A stretch of 64,000 nucleotides of DNA from assembly GCF_958295425.1 (NCBI RefSeq), contig NC_081151.1:24164799-24228798 (forward strand), given 5' to 3'. The translations under genes were made by a program, and so were the position numbers. The stretch comes from Solea solea. Its lineage: Eukaryota; Chordata; Actinopteri; Pleuronectiformes; Soleidae. Under the pieces are notes generated by a model. That model saw nothing but the letters and a program-made list of their open reading frames with translations. It did no database searches and was not told the origin of the DNA. Below are positions 35,200 through 51,578 of the stretch, one piece after another (the stretch's first letter is position 1; every line of letters begins with the position of its first letter).

Positions 35200-36127
35200 C
35201 AGATCCCTCCGGCTCCTCCCAGACCAGACTTTGATGCTTCCAGAGAGAAGCTGCAGAAACTTGGAGAAGGAGAAGGTTCAATGACCAAGGAGGAGTTCAC
35301 TAAGATGAAGCAGGAGCTGGAGGCGTGAGTGACTGTGACTGTGACTGTGTGTGTGTGTGACTGTGCGTGTGTGACTGTGTGTGTGTGACCGTGTGTGTGT
35401 GTCAGTTACAGTGACAGTGTGTGTGTGTGTGTGTGTGTGTCAGTGACTGACGGCTGCGTCCTGTCTCTTTAAGAGAGTACCTGGCCATCTTTAAGAAAAC
35501 CGTGGCCATGCACGAGGTGTTCCTGTGTCGCGTGGCCGCTCATCCCATCCTCAGGAAAGATCTCAACTTCCACGTCTTCCTGGAATACAACCAGGATGTG
35601 AGTAACTGTAACCACGGTAACCAACCTCAGGCCACACCCACTCACCTCCCTGGGTCACTGAATACATCTGATACAGATGGTTCCCATGACAACATCACGG
35701 TCACTCTAGTGTCAAACCGTTAAGTGTGTGATCGCCCTCTAGTGGCAGCGTTCAGCGTGGCCAGTTTCAATGTTGACATGAGGAAAATGCTGTGTCATGA
35801 TAACACATGTGACCTTTGACCTCTCCTCACTAACAGCTGAGCGTTCGAGGGAAGAACAAGAAAGAGAAACTGGAGGATTTCTTCAAGAACGTGGTGAAGT
35901 CAGCTGACGGCGTCCTGGTGGGCGGAGTCAAGGTGAGAAATGTTACTGCTGGTCGACACTGGGCGGCGCCGTCTCACTTGTCTAAGCTCGTTTGTCGTGT
36001 GTTCCAGGACGTGGACGATTTCTTCGAGCACGAGAAGACGTTTTTGTTAGAATATCACAACAGAGTGAAGGACGCTTCAGCCAAGTGTGACCGCATGATC
36101 CGCTCACACAAAAGTACGACAACACAA

Positions 36128-36179
<52 letters not shown>

Positions 36180-38479
36180 ATGACGACTCTCTGTGTGTGT
36201 GTGTGTGTGTGTGTTCAGGTGCCTCAGATGACATCAACAGAATCGCATCATCTCTATACACATTAGGAACACAGGACTCCACAGATCTGTGCAAGTATGA
36301 CCTTTGACCTCACAGTGAACACAGTCAGTGTGTCGTTGTTCACTCGTTCATTCTGTTCTTCTCCTTCAGGTTCTTCCTCAAGGTGTCCGAGCTGTTTGAG
36401 AAGACCAGGGTACGTTAGTTTACACCAGTCACATGACCTTTCACCTGTGAGTGACACTGACGTCACATGACCTTTCACCTGTGAGTGACACTGACGTCAC
36501 ATGACCTTTCACCTGTGAGTGACACTGACGTCACATGACCTTTCACCTGTGAGTGACACTGACCGTCACATGACCTTTCACCTGTGAGTGACACTGACCG
36601 TCACATGACCTTTCACCTGTGAGTGACACTGACGTCACATGACCTTTCACCTGTGAGTGACACTGACGTCACATGACCTTTCACCTGTGAGTGACACTGC
36701 CGTCACATGACCTTTCACCTGTGAGTGACACTGACCTCACATGACCTTTCACCTGTGAGTGACACTGACGTCACATGACCTTTCACCTGTGAGTGACACT
36801 GACCTCACATGACCTTTCACCTGTGAGTGACACTGACCGTCACATGACCTTTCACCTGTGAGTGACACTGACGTCACATGACCGTTCAGTTTCTGTTTGT
36901 ACAACCTCGCACTTTTCAAAATAAAATTCTGAATCTTCAGTTGAAGAGTTTTTAGTGGCGTGGATGTCAGGTGTAACCATAGCAACAGTCATGATGTCAC
37001 ACTTTCTCTGTTTGTTTGACAGAAAATTGAAGCTCGAGTTGCAGCGGATGAAGACCTGAAACTCGCTGACCTGCTCAAATATTACCTGAGAGAGTCACAG
37101 GCTGCCAAGGTGTGTCCTCTCACTGTCCTCTCTCTGTCCTCTCTCTGTCCTCTCACTGTCCTCTCACTGTCCTCTCTCTGTCCTCTCACTGTCCTCTCTC
37201 TGTCCTCTCACTGTCCTCTCACTGTCCTCTCTCTGTCCTCTCTCTGTCCTCTCACTGTCCTCTCTCTGTCCTCTCACTGTCCTCTCTCTGTCCTCTCACT
37301 GTCCTCTCTCTGTCCTCTCTCTGTCCTCTCACTGTCCTCTCACTGTCCTCTCTCTGTCCTCTCTCTGTCCTCTCACTGTCCTCTCTCTGTCCTCTCACTG
37401 TCCTCTCTCTGTCCTCTCACTGTCCTCTCACTGTCCTCTTTCTGTCCTCTCTCTTTCCTCTCATTGTCCTCTCACTGTCCTCTCTCTGTCCTCTCACTGT
37501 CCTCTCTCTGTCCTCTCACTGTCCTCTCTCTGTCCTCTCACTGTCCTCTCTCTGTCCTCTCACTGTCCTCTCTCTGTCCTCTCACTGTCCTCTCACTGTC
37601 CTCTTTCTGTCCTCTCTCTTTCCTCTCATTGTCCTCTCATTGTCCTCTCACTGTCCTCTCTCTGTCCTCTCACTGTCCTCTCACTGTCCTCTCTCTGTCC
37701 TCTCTCTGTCCTCTCACTGTCCTCTCTCTGTCCTCTCACTGTCCTCTTTCTTTCCTCTCATTGTCCTCTCACTGTCCTCTCTCTGTCCTCTCACTGTCCT
37801 CTCTCTGTCCTCTCTCTGTCCTCTCTCTGTCCTCTCACTGTCCTCTCTCTGTCCTGTAAAGTAAGATCAAAGAACAGAGACTTCCTGTTCACAGGTGTTT
37901 AAAAACTAAAAGCAGTGAATATTATTTACACCTGTGGCTGTAGTGAGAGTGTGTGTTCATGTGTTCATGTGTTCATGTGACCATGTGACCATGTGACCTG
38001 CTGCAGGACCTGTTGTACCGGAGGAGCCGGGCTCTGGTGGACTACGAGAACGCTAACAAGGCTTTGGACAAAGCTCGAGCCAAAAACAGAGACGTGCTGC
38101 AGGCGGAGACGAGTCAACAGCTGAGCTGCCACAAGTTTGAGAAGATCTCTGAGTCTGCCAAGCAAGGTGACCTCCTGACCCCTGCTAACACGGCTAACAC
38201 CGTTGACATAGCTATTACAGTTAACACGGCTAACTGTTTTTTGTTGTTCAGAACTCATCGACTTTAAAACGCGGCGAGTGTCTGCGTTCAGGAAGAACCT
38301 GGTGGAACTCGCCGAGCTGGAGCTCAAACATGCCAAGGTACGTCACTACTAATCAAATGCTAATGCTACATAAATGCTACATGATGAGATGTAAAGACTG
38401 TGGCCCCGCCCCCTCTCGCCTGCAGGGGAACCTGCAGCTGCTGCAGAGCTGTGTGGGAATCCTCAAAGGAAACACCTAA
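33484..38479 (+). CDS. snx6: Sorting nexin-6 (PX-BAR protein), 406 aa
   Basis: Fourteen coding exons: 33484-33489, 33673-33720, 34796-34900, 34985-35095, 35203-35324, 35474-35597, 35837-35932, 36008-36113, 36219-36294, 36370-36409, 37023-37109, 38007-38166, 38252-38337 and 38426-38479. They encode 406 residues, the same length as human SNX6. Exon 1 gives only Met-Met. The exon 2 acceptor is a CAGCAG tandem site; the second choice gives [15 protein letters not shown] as in the human protein. The PX domain (about 26-170) includes [32 protein letters not shown] and [16 protein letters not shown]. The BAR domain (about 200-406) includes [34 protein letters not shown] and [23 protein letters not shown]6 is a SNX-BAR subunit that pairs with SNX1/2 on endosomes for retrograde sorting (family knowledge). 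Introns 7 and 8 are short, stop-free multiples of three. Confidence 0.96.
33906..33973 (+). repeat. CA and GT runs in snx6 intron 2
   Basis: A short CA run is followed by about 16 GT units. Confidence 0.85.
34156..34272 (-). mobile_element. MITE family A, partial copy
   Basis: Shares CACTGCTGCCTCCATCACT and CACACGAGGCAGCAGAGG with the other copies, in minus orientation. It runs directly into the 25-bp minisatellite at 34271-34515. It lies in snx6 intron 2. Confidence 0.7.
34271..34515 (+). repeat. 25-bp minisatellite derived from a MITE arm, snx6 intron 2
   Basis: About ten tandem copies of a 25-bp unit, AAAGACGAGATCATGTGACG followed by TAGAT. The unit equals the reverse complement of an arm of MITE family A, which at about 3981-4010 reads ACGTCACATGATCACGTCTT followed by TATCTCAC. 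The adjacent MITE copy at 34156-34272 supports local amplification of that arm. Confidence 0.9.
36129..36179 (+). repeat. (CTG)17 trinucleotide tract in snx6 intron 8
   Basis: Seventeen uninterrupted CTG units lie in a 105-bp intron (36114-36218), starting 16 bp after the donor. In the frame of exon 8 the tract reads as about 16 alanines. Confidence 0.95.
36425..36890 (+). repeat. 34-bp minisatellite in snx6 intron 10
   Basis: About 13 copies of a 34-35 bp unit, ACATGACCTTTCACCTGTGA followed by GTGACACTGACGTC. Most units contain a CRE-like TGACGTCA across the junction. Variants are CCGTC and CCTC. Confidence 0.95.
37113..37858 (+). repeat. 11-bp TCCTCTCACTG/TCCTCTCTCTG minisatellite, snx6 intron 11
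   Basis: About 68 pyrimidine-rich units of TCCTCTCACTG and TCCTCTCTCTG, mixed in no simple order, with rare TTTCTG and CATTG variants. It starts within 5 bp of the donor at 37110. Larger blocks also repeat, for example the TTTCTGTCCTCTCTCTTTCC variant near 37440 and near 37605. Confidence 0.97.
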
Positions 38480-39417
38480 CCTCATGACTCCGCCCACACC
38501 CAGCAGAACACGCCCTGTCACCACTTCCCCGCCCCCTTCTAAACTAACTACGCCCGCTGTGGGGCGGGGCCTGGACGGACGACACCAAGAACTCTGGACC
38601 AGAGAGAGAAAACGTGACAGGAAGTCCGCCATCTTCATCACTTACATCATCATCATCATCCTCATCATCCCACCACTGCAGCTGGTTCTGCTGATCCTGG
38701 TCCAGTATCAGACTGGTTCTGGGTCTGGTCCTGGTCCAGCAGAACCAGATGGTCAGTCTGGTCATCTGATTCGTCTGTTTAGCCGCTGGTCTGGTTCCAG
38801 TCTGGTTCTGGTTTCAATGGGACTCAGTATCATGGGCTAAACACCGGTTCTGGTTCTTAGTGTCAGTCCAGAATCTGATCCAAATGGTCAGATCAGTGGA
38901 GTCTGAACAGAAACACATGAAGTTCACTGTGAGGAGGAGGTGGAGCCAGACCCAAGTCTTGGTCCAGGATCTGGTCCAGGTTGGTCACCTGGTTTCTGCC
39001 TGAGTCTCATGTGGTTCTGCTCAGGTTCTTCTCTGGTCATGTGACTCCGCCTCACCATGATGATGTCATCATAAATATCAAAGGTTTTATCTGTGAATTA
39101 AAATCAGCGAGTTGCTCTGAGACGTCACACGGTCATGTGATCATCTTCATCATCTTCACCCTCCTCTTCCTCGTCCCTGTGTGTGTACGTGCTTGGTTGT
39201 TTTATTTTGGCGGTGAACTTCCTGTAGGATGTTTTGGGTCCACCTCTCTGCTCCTCCTCTTCATCACTAAACGCAAAGGAAACATTTTACATGTGTTTGT
39301 ATTGGATTTAAAAAAAAATCATCATCTTCATCATCACTAACTGTAGCTGTTTAATTTGTTGTTTTTACAATTGTTCATGAATGTGTGACCAAAGCTTCTT
39401 TTATGTCATCAAACCGA

Positions 39418-39423
39418 AATAAA
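39418..39423 (+). terminator. Poly(A) signal of snx6
   Basis: AATAAA about 940 bp after the stop, followed by GTG-rich sequence (GTGTGCTGTCTC). Confidence 0.65.
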
Positions 39424-39856
39424 CTGCAGAACAAACAGCGCCACCGTGTGCTGTCTCTCTCTCTCTCTCACACACACACACAAACACACACACACGTGAC
39501 ACATGTCTTTATTCATATTCATCGTGTTCACTTATCTGTCTGATAAAAGTTTAATGTGAATTACAGACATGTGAAGAAATTAAAATTCGATAATAGTGGC
39601 GGGAAATGTATCATTACGTGTTTGATAACTTAAATAATCCAATTTAAAGTTACAACGGAGCATTAGAGCCAAACAACTCATCTTTCGAGAATAATGTCCT
39701 AATATCACGATAATTAAATTTTTACGACTGTTTGCCACTAATACTACATCGTATAAAATATAATTGTTTCAATAAAAACATAATATCATAATAATAATAC
39801 GCGTGAGGCTTTTATTGTGAAGGCCAGAAGCGCACACGTCTGTGACAGTATGTTGA

Positions 39857-39866
39857 CGCATGCGCA
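39857..39866 (+). promoter_or_regulatory. NRF1-like site in psma3 promoter
   Basis: CGCATGCGCA, the palindromic core of NRF1 sites, lies 73 bp before the psma3 start codon. Confidence 0.6.
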
Positions 39867-39938
39867 GAAGATCAGCTCGCAGTGGTGTTAGCGGCAGCAG
39901 CAGCAGCAGCAGTACAAGTGTATTTGTTTGTAGTAATT

Positions 39939-45079
<5,141 letters not shown>

Positions 45080-45178
45080 CCCCGCCCCCTCTGACATCAG
45101 CTCACTCTCACCTGCTCCTGTTTTTCACGTTTTAAAGTTCATGAATGTTCACATCTGTCAGTTTCAGCTTTGAACAAA

Positions 45179-45184
45179 AATAAA
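45179..45184 (+). terminator. Poly(A) signal of psma3
   Basis: AATAAA 100 bp after the stop, followed by TGACTTTGTGTGTGTGTGAG as a GU-rich downstream element. Confidence 0.75.
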
Positions 45185-45264
45185 GTTTGAAAAAGTTGAG
45201 TGACTTTGTGTGTGTGTGAGGATTTTAAAATCTTTTTTGTTTAATCAATGACAACCAGTGAATA

Positions 45265-45415
45265 TTAAAGGGACAGTTGTGGTGTTTAAATGTCTGTCAG
45301 CAGAGACTCAAGACTTGTGTAATAAAGTCAAAGTGTGTGTGATATTGACGTCACGATCACGTCTATCTCACTTGAACTGACTTTTCCAACAGGAAACTGA
45401 AGTTTGTAAACCACG
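45265..45415 (+). mobile_element. MITE family A, one-arm fragment
   Basis: Begins AAAGGGACAGTTG like the left terminus at 3928. It continues to CACGATCACGTCTATCTCACTT and GAAGTTTGTAAACCACGCCC, matching the left arm. The core and right arm are absent. Confidence 0.6.
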
Positions 45416-46000
45416 CCCTCCCTGGCTGTTCTTCTTCGTGTGTCTGTTGTGTAGTAAAACATAACCTCCTTGTTCCATGTGACGTCACTGCTGTCCTGTT
45501 ACGTAAACGTGTCCCGCTCATTCAGTGTTCAGCTCGGTCCCGGTCCCGTGATTCTGCCCGGGTTCCAATTCCCCGTCGAGTCCACGCTTCTCGTGGTGTG
45601 CTCGTGTTTGTTCTGAAACGGAAAGCAGCACGAGCCCTGAGAACGTGACGTCTGTGACGGAAAGTGTCGTGTTACAGTCACTGAACGTCTACACAGATAA
45701 TAATGACAAAGTCACAGCTACAGCGCGTGAGTTCGGCGAACATGTCCATGTTCCAATCATCGCGTGTTCGAGTGTAAATTCAACTCAAATGCACTCTTCT
45801 CTTTCCGGTGACATGGTGGGAGGAGCAGCTTTGGAACGCGGTGATATTTCACACGCATCGGCGTGAATTTTGTGATTTCCGTGGATGTTTAATGACCGAC
45901 CACGTCAGGAAACGTGACGCTGTGTGTCTCGTTCAGTCGCGGGATCTCGACGATAAACACGGTGATTTTAACTCAGGCGAATTTTGAACGGAGTTTGGTG

Positions 46001-47359
46001 TGAACGTCTTTAGCACGTAACTGGGCGGGGCTTTCTGCACCGTCCGGCCTCAGACAAGGAAGCCCGCTCAGCCAATCGCGACGCGCCGCTGCTGGAACAA
46101 CACGCGCGTGACCAATGGTGACGTCCAGTGTCGCGCTTTTCACTCCAGCTCTTCTCTCATTGGACAAACACGCAGTTGATGTCGTCATTTCCCTCGTGGC
46201 GCCGCGTTCGTATCGACCAACGGCGACGCCGTAATACATCTGTCCAATCAGAATCGAGGAATCGTTCAGCCAATCAGATGTGTCGGCTGGAAGCGGCGCT
46301 GTCACCGCAGCCAATCGCGTGTCGGGAAACACAGCTCGGGCTCAACAGCTTGTTGTTCGTGAATCGCTTCGCAGTCTGAGAGAGAGGAAGCAGCCGAGGC
46401 CGCGAATGTGAGTAAAAAAACCTTCTTTTCCCTCCACGAACAGAACCAGAACTTGTAGCCGGTCAAGTGGTGTGTATCCCGGGCAGCGTGAGTACGTGAG
46501 GCGGCGGCGGCAGCTCCGCGCAGAGCCGTCTGTGTTCGGAGCGGACCGCGGGCTGAACGGCAGCGGCGCTGCTGCTTGTTTTTGCGGCGAACAAACGTGA
46601 AGCTCCTGCGTCTTTGTGGAACAAAATAAACCCTCCACAAAATGTTTGTCCAGTCATTGTCACCGGTTCTGGTTCTGCTTGTGTTCGTTCAGCAGCAGAG
46701 CAGCACTCGTGTGGCCGCTGGAGGAGCTCGCTCTTCGCTGAGGTCACGGTTTAAATCGCCGTTCAGATCCACAAACTAGCTAGCTGAGTCTCCAGTTAGC
46801 CAACGAGCTAAACGTAGCTGCGGAGCTCAGAGTGGACGTTTGTCTCTGTCTCTGTTTCTGTCCCCGCTGGGACAAATAGCCGCTGCTCGGCCTTTGCTCG
46901 TGGTTCTGGTTCGTTTATGGAGCAGTGACCGTGTCTCCCCCTCCTCACCCCGCTGTTAGCAGGCGCTTTCGGGGGGGGGGGGGGTGAAGTTAGCAGAGCT
47001 AGCAGAGCTGACATGGCGACGTGACTCAGAGGAGCTGAGAGCGGAGCGGGAAGAAGGAGATCGCCGTGATCCCTTCACCTTCTGCCGCCCACAGCTCCGC
47101 TCCAGCCCGCGGGGACGACGGTCAGTGTGTTGTTTACTAGTGAGGAGCTGCTAATGCTAATGCTAAAGCTAAAGAAAGCTACTGCTGCCACATATGTTAT
47201 TAGAGATGGGGGGGGGGGGGGGGGGGAGACTAACACTCGTGAGAGGCTATGTGTTTTAGCTTGGCACGAGGACAGTTTGACAGTGTGTCCTTTTATTGTC
47301 CACATGTCTTTCAGTGACCCTCAGTGTCTCGAGCTGGACTCCATCACACACAAGTGAAG
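46001..47359. other. arid4a promoter and 5' UTR region
   Basis: CpG-rich. It includes the CCAAT-box cluster at 46072-46315, G runs of 14 (46971-46984) and 19 (47208-47226), and a likely 5' UTR exon starting at 47315 after CTTTCAG. That exon carries the start codon at 47360. Confidence 0.55.
46072..46315 (+). promoter_or_regulatory. Cluster of six CCAAT (NF-Y) boxes upstream of arid4a
   Basis: CCAAT occurs at 46072, 46112, 46244, 46270 and 46311, and ATTGG (reverse) at 46159. Several have the NF-Y context CCAATCA or CCAATCG. CpGs and a CRE half-like TGACGTC at 46119 lie among them. Confidence 0.6.
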
Positions 47360-47511
47360 ATGAAGGTGAGTGTTTGACCAGCTCCTCCTCTTCATCACTT
47401 CATCATCACACACACATTCACACCAGTGTCACTGTACACACATGCGTACACACACCAGTGTCACTGTAGACACAAACACACCAGTATCACTGTACACCAG
47501 TGTCACTGTGG

Positions 47512-47570
<59 letters not shown>

Positions 47571-48331
47571 AGGTGTTGGTCATGTGATGTGTGTGTGCAG
47601 TGACGTGTGTGGAATCTCCAGGTGAAATAATCCCGTTAACCTGGCGGTCACAGTTTATCAATCTGAGTTGATTTAAAAAACTGATACTGATTTTAAATCA
47701 TACGACATGAGTGTCATGATCTGAATCACATTAAGAATTGTACTGATGTCACTGTGTGTGTACTGATGTATGTGTGTGTACTGATGTCACTGTGTGTGTG
47801 TGTGTGTGTGTACACTGATGTCACTGTGTGTGTACTGATGTCACTGTGTGTGTGTGTACTGATGTCACCGTGTGTGTGTGTACTGATGTCACTGTGTGTG
47901 TGTGTGTGTGTGTGTACTGATGTCACTGCGTGTGTGTGTACACTGATGTCACTGTGTGTGTGTGTACTGATGTGACTGTGTGTGTGTGTGTGTACTGATG
48001 TGACTGTGTGTGTGTGTACTGATGTGACTGTGTGTGTGTGTGTGTGTGTACTGATGTCACTGTGTGTGTGTGTACTGATGTCACCGTGTGTGTGTACTGA
48101 TGTCACTGTGTGTGTGTGCACTGATGTCACTGTGTGTGTGTACTGATGTCACTGTGTGTGTACACTGATGTCACTGTGTGTGTGTGTGCGCTGATGTCAC
48201 TGTGTGTGTGTGCACTGATGTCACCGTGTGTGTGTGTGTACACTGATGTCACCGTGTGTGTGTGTACACTGATGTCACTGTGTGTGTGTGTGCACTGATG
48301 TCACCGTGTGTGTGTGTGTACACTGATGTCA

Positions 48332-48369
<38 letters not shown>

Positions 48370-51300
48370 ACTGATGTCACTGTGTGTGTGTACTGATGTC
48401 ATTGTGTGTGGGTGTGTACTGATGTCACTGTGTGTGTACTGATGTCACTGTGTGTGTGTGCACTGATGTCACTGTGTGTGTGTGTACTGATGTCACTGTG
48501 TGTGTGTACTGATGTCATTGTGTGTGGGTGTGTACTGATGTCACTGTGTGTGTGTGTACTGATGTCACTGTGTGTGGGTGTGTACTGATGTCACTGTGTG
48601 TGTGTACTGATGTCACTGTGTGTGTGTGTACTGATGTCACTGTGTGTGTGTACTGATGTCACTGTGTGTGTGTGTGTGCACTGATGTCACTGTGTGTGTG
48701 TGTACTGATGTCACTGTGTGTGTGTGTGCACTGATGTCACTGTGTGTGTGTGTGTGCACTGATGTCACTGTGTGTGTGTACTGATGTCACTGTGTGTGTG
48801 TGTGTTGCAGGCAGCAGACGAGCCTGCCTATCTGAGCGTGGGGACGGACGTCAGTGCCAAGTACAGAGGAGCGTTCTGTGAGGCCAAGATCAAGACTGTC
48901 AAACGCCTGGTGAAGGTGAAGGTGAGACAACAGGAAGTGACATCACAGCCTCGGACAACCTGTTATGTCCAGTGTTGATCCATCACTGAGCTTCTGATTG
49001 GTCAGAGAGGGTGGTCACTGAAGAGTGTCCATGACATGTATAATAACGTGTCCACTAGAATATTGAGATTACATAAAGTCACATAATCTGATGATGATCA
49101 CAGTGAGCGAGGTTTTGACTCTTTGTCTCTGTCTCAGGTGACTCTGAAAGGGGACAGTGCGTCTCAGGTGGTGCAGGACGATCAGGTGAAAGGACCTCTG
49201 AGGGTAAGATGACCATGATGGTCCACGCACACGTCCCCTCACATGGTCCACTAGCGCCCCCTATGACCTGTTCTAATCTGTGTGTGTGTCTCAGGTGGGC
49301 TCCTCGGTGGAGGTGAAAACTAATGAGGGCGTGTCCAGTGAGGGTGTCATCACTAAACTTACAGATGCCAGTCTCTACACTGTGGGTGAGTCTCTGATTG
49401 TCCACACGTCTCCTCACATCAGCAACAATACTTCATACATCTGTCTCTCTGTCTCTTTATCTGTGTCTCTCTGTCGTTCCATGTGACTTGCAGTGATGAG
49501 ATAAATGTGTAAAGTCGTCTGTGAATGAATCACGATGAACGTGTTAATGACCGACAGTCGTCTGCTCTGTGATTGGCTGTCTCGGAGCCGTGTGAGTGGT
49601 CATGTGACGTGTGTCCGTTTGTCTTCGTTCCAGTGTTTGACGACGGAGACGAGAAGACTCTGCGTCGCACGTCCCTGTGTCTGAAGGGAGAGAGACACTT
49701 TGCAGAGAGTGAGGTGAGTCGGGGGGGAGGGACCGGGGGAGGGGCTTCAGAGCTGTGTCCTTCCACCTGAACATCAACAATGTCCACAGCAGCTAATGCT
49801 AACAGCACGACTCCAGCACAGAAGATGAGGGGCGGGGCTTAGGGCAGGCTGTTGTTTCACTGAGGCCAAAAAATCCTTACCACCTCTCCTCCCCCCTTGT
49901 CTCCTCTCCTCGTCTCCTCAGACGTTGGACCAGCTTCCGCTGACAAACCCGGAACATTTCGGAACGCCGGTCATCAACAAGAAATCCAACCGTGGACGTC
50001 GTTCCTCCCAGGCTGTGTGAGTGTGTGTGTGAGAGTGTGTTATTGATTATGTGTGTGTGTGTGTGTGTGATTGGTTATCGGTCGTCTGTGTGGTCAGTTA
50101 TTGACGGTCTGGTGTCTGTGGGCGGGGTCAGAGCGGACGAGGAGAACGAGTCTTCGTCCAGTGAGGAAGAGGAGGACGACAGGAGGAGACTGAACGACGA
50201 GCTGCTGGGAAAAGTCTGCAGCGTCGACAACGAGGAGGAGCCGAGCAGCTGCTTCCTGGCTCTGGTAAACACGCCCCCACCTGTCTGTCACATGACCACA
50301 CCCCCCTCCGCTCATCACATGACCACGTGTGTTTGTCTTGCAGGTGGTGTCTCCGAGCTGCAACGATGAGCTGGTGGTGAAGAAGGATCAGTGTCTGCTC
50401 CGATCCTTCACTGACTCCAAGTTGTGAGTAGCTATTGATTCATGGATGTAGTTATTGATTCATGGATGTAGTTATTGATTCATGGGTGTAGTTATTGATT
50501 TAGTTATTGATTCATGGGTGTAGTTATTGATTTAGTTATTGATTCATGGATGTAGTTATTGATTCATGGATGTAGTTATTGATTCATGGATGTAGTTATT
50601 GATTTAGTTATTGATTCATGGGTGTAGTTATTGATTTAGTTATTGATTCATGGATGCAGTTATTGATTTAGTTATTGATTTATGGATCTAGTTATTGATT
50701 TATGGATCTAGTTATTGATGTATGGATGTAGTTATTGATTTGTGGATGTAGTTATTGATTCATAGATGTAGTTATTGATTTAGTTGTTGATTTATGGATG
50801 TAGTTATTGATTTAGTTATTGACGTATCGATGTAGTTATTGATTCATAGATGTAGTTATTGATTTAGTTGTTGATTTATGGATGTAGTTATTGATTTAGT
50901 TATTGACGTATCGATGTAGTTATTGATTCATAGATGTAGTTATTGATTTAGTTATTGATTCGTGGATGTAGTTGATTTATGGATGTCGTTATTGATTTAG
51001 TTATTAATTCATGGATGTAGTTGATTTATGGATGTCATTATTGATTTAGTTATTGATTTATGGATGTAGTTATTGGTTTATGGATGTAGTTATTGATTCA
51101 TGCATGTCTGGTTCTCCATCAGTTACACGGTGGCGAGGAGACACGTCCACCCGGTCAACTCCTTCACTCTCACCATGTCTGAGTTGTCCAACAAGAGAGG
51201 TGAGGCACTACAACTCCCACAATGCACCAGGGCACGGACTCTTTTTTTCTAACGTGCTCTTCCTCCTTGTTTAGCTGTAGAAATGGCTCAGCTGTTCCTC

Positions 51301-51463
51301 AGGAACAGGGACGACGTCCCTGAAGAGTGGAAGATGGACATGAGTCAGATCCTAGACTCTTCATCCAGTGATGACGATGAAGAGGAGAAGGAGAGCGAGG
51401 AGGAAGAGGAGGACGAAGAAGAGAAGAAGAAGAAGAAGAAGCACATCAAGGAGGAGGTGAGTC

Positions 51464-51495
<32 letters not shown>

Positions 51496-51529
51496 GGCTG
51501 GCAGGTGGGCGTGGTCACATTCTAATCTC

Positions 51530-51578
<49 letters not shown>

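Larger units (their letters stand above)
38480..39938. other. snx6 3' UTR and psma3 promoter
   Basis: No coding sequence is seen. AATAAA at 39418-39423 probably ends snx6, followed by CT and CA runs at 39453-39494. 39500-39830 is AT-rich with no recognised feature. An NRF1-like motif lies at 39857-39866. A CAG run in the psma3 5' UTR occupies about 39895-39911. Confidence 0.6.
45080..46000. other. psma3 3' UTR and spacer
   Basis: AATAAA at 45179-45184 ends psma3. A MITE arm lies at 45265-45415. The rest shows nothing recognisable and becomes CpG-richer toward the arid4a promoter. Confidence 0.6.

Noticed and set aside
37110..37864. 250-codon frames of LSSLCPLTV repeats
   Set aside because: The 11-bp pyrimidine array in snx6 intron 11 has no stops in two frames by composition, and no signal or domain is present.
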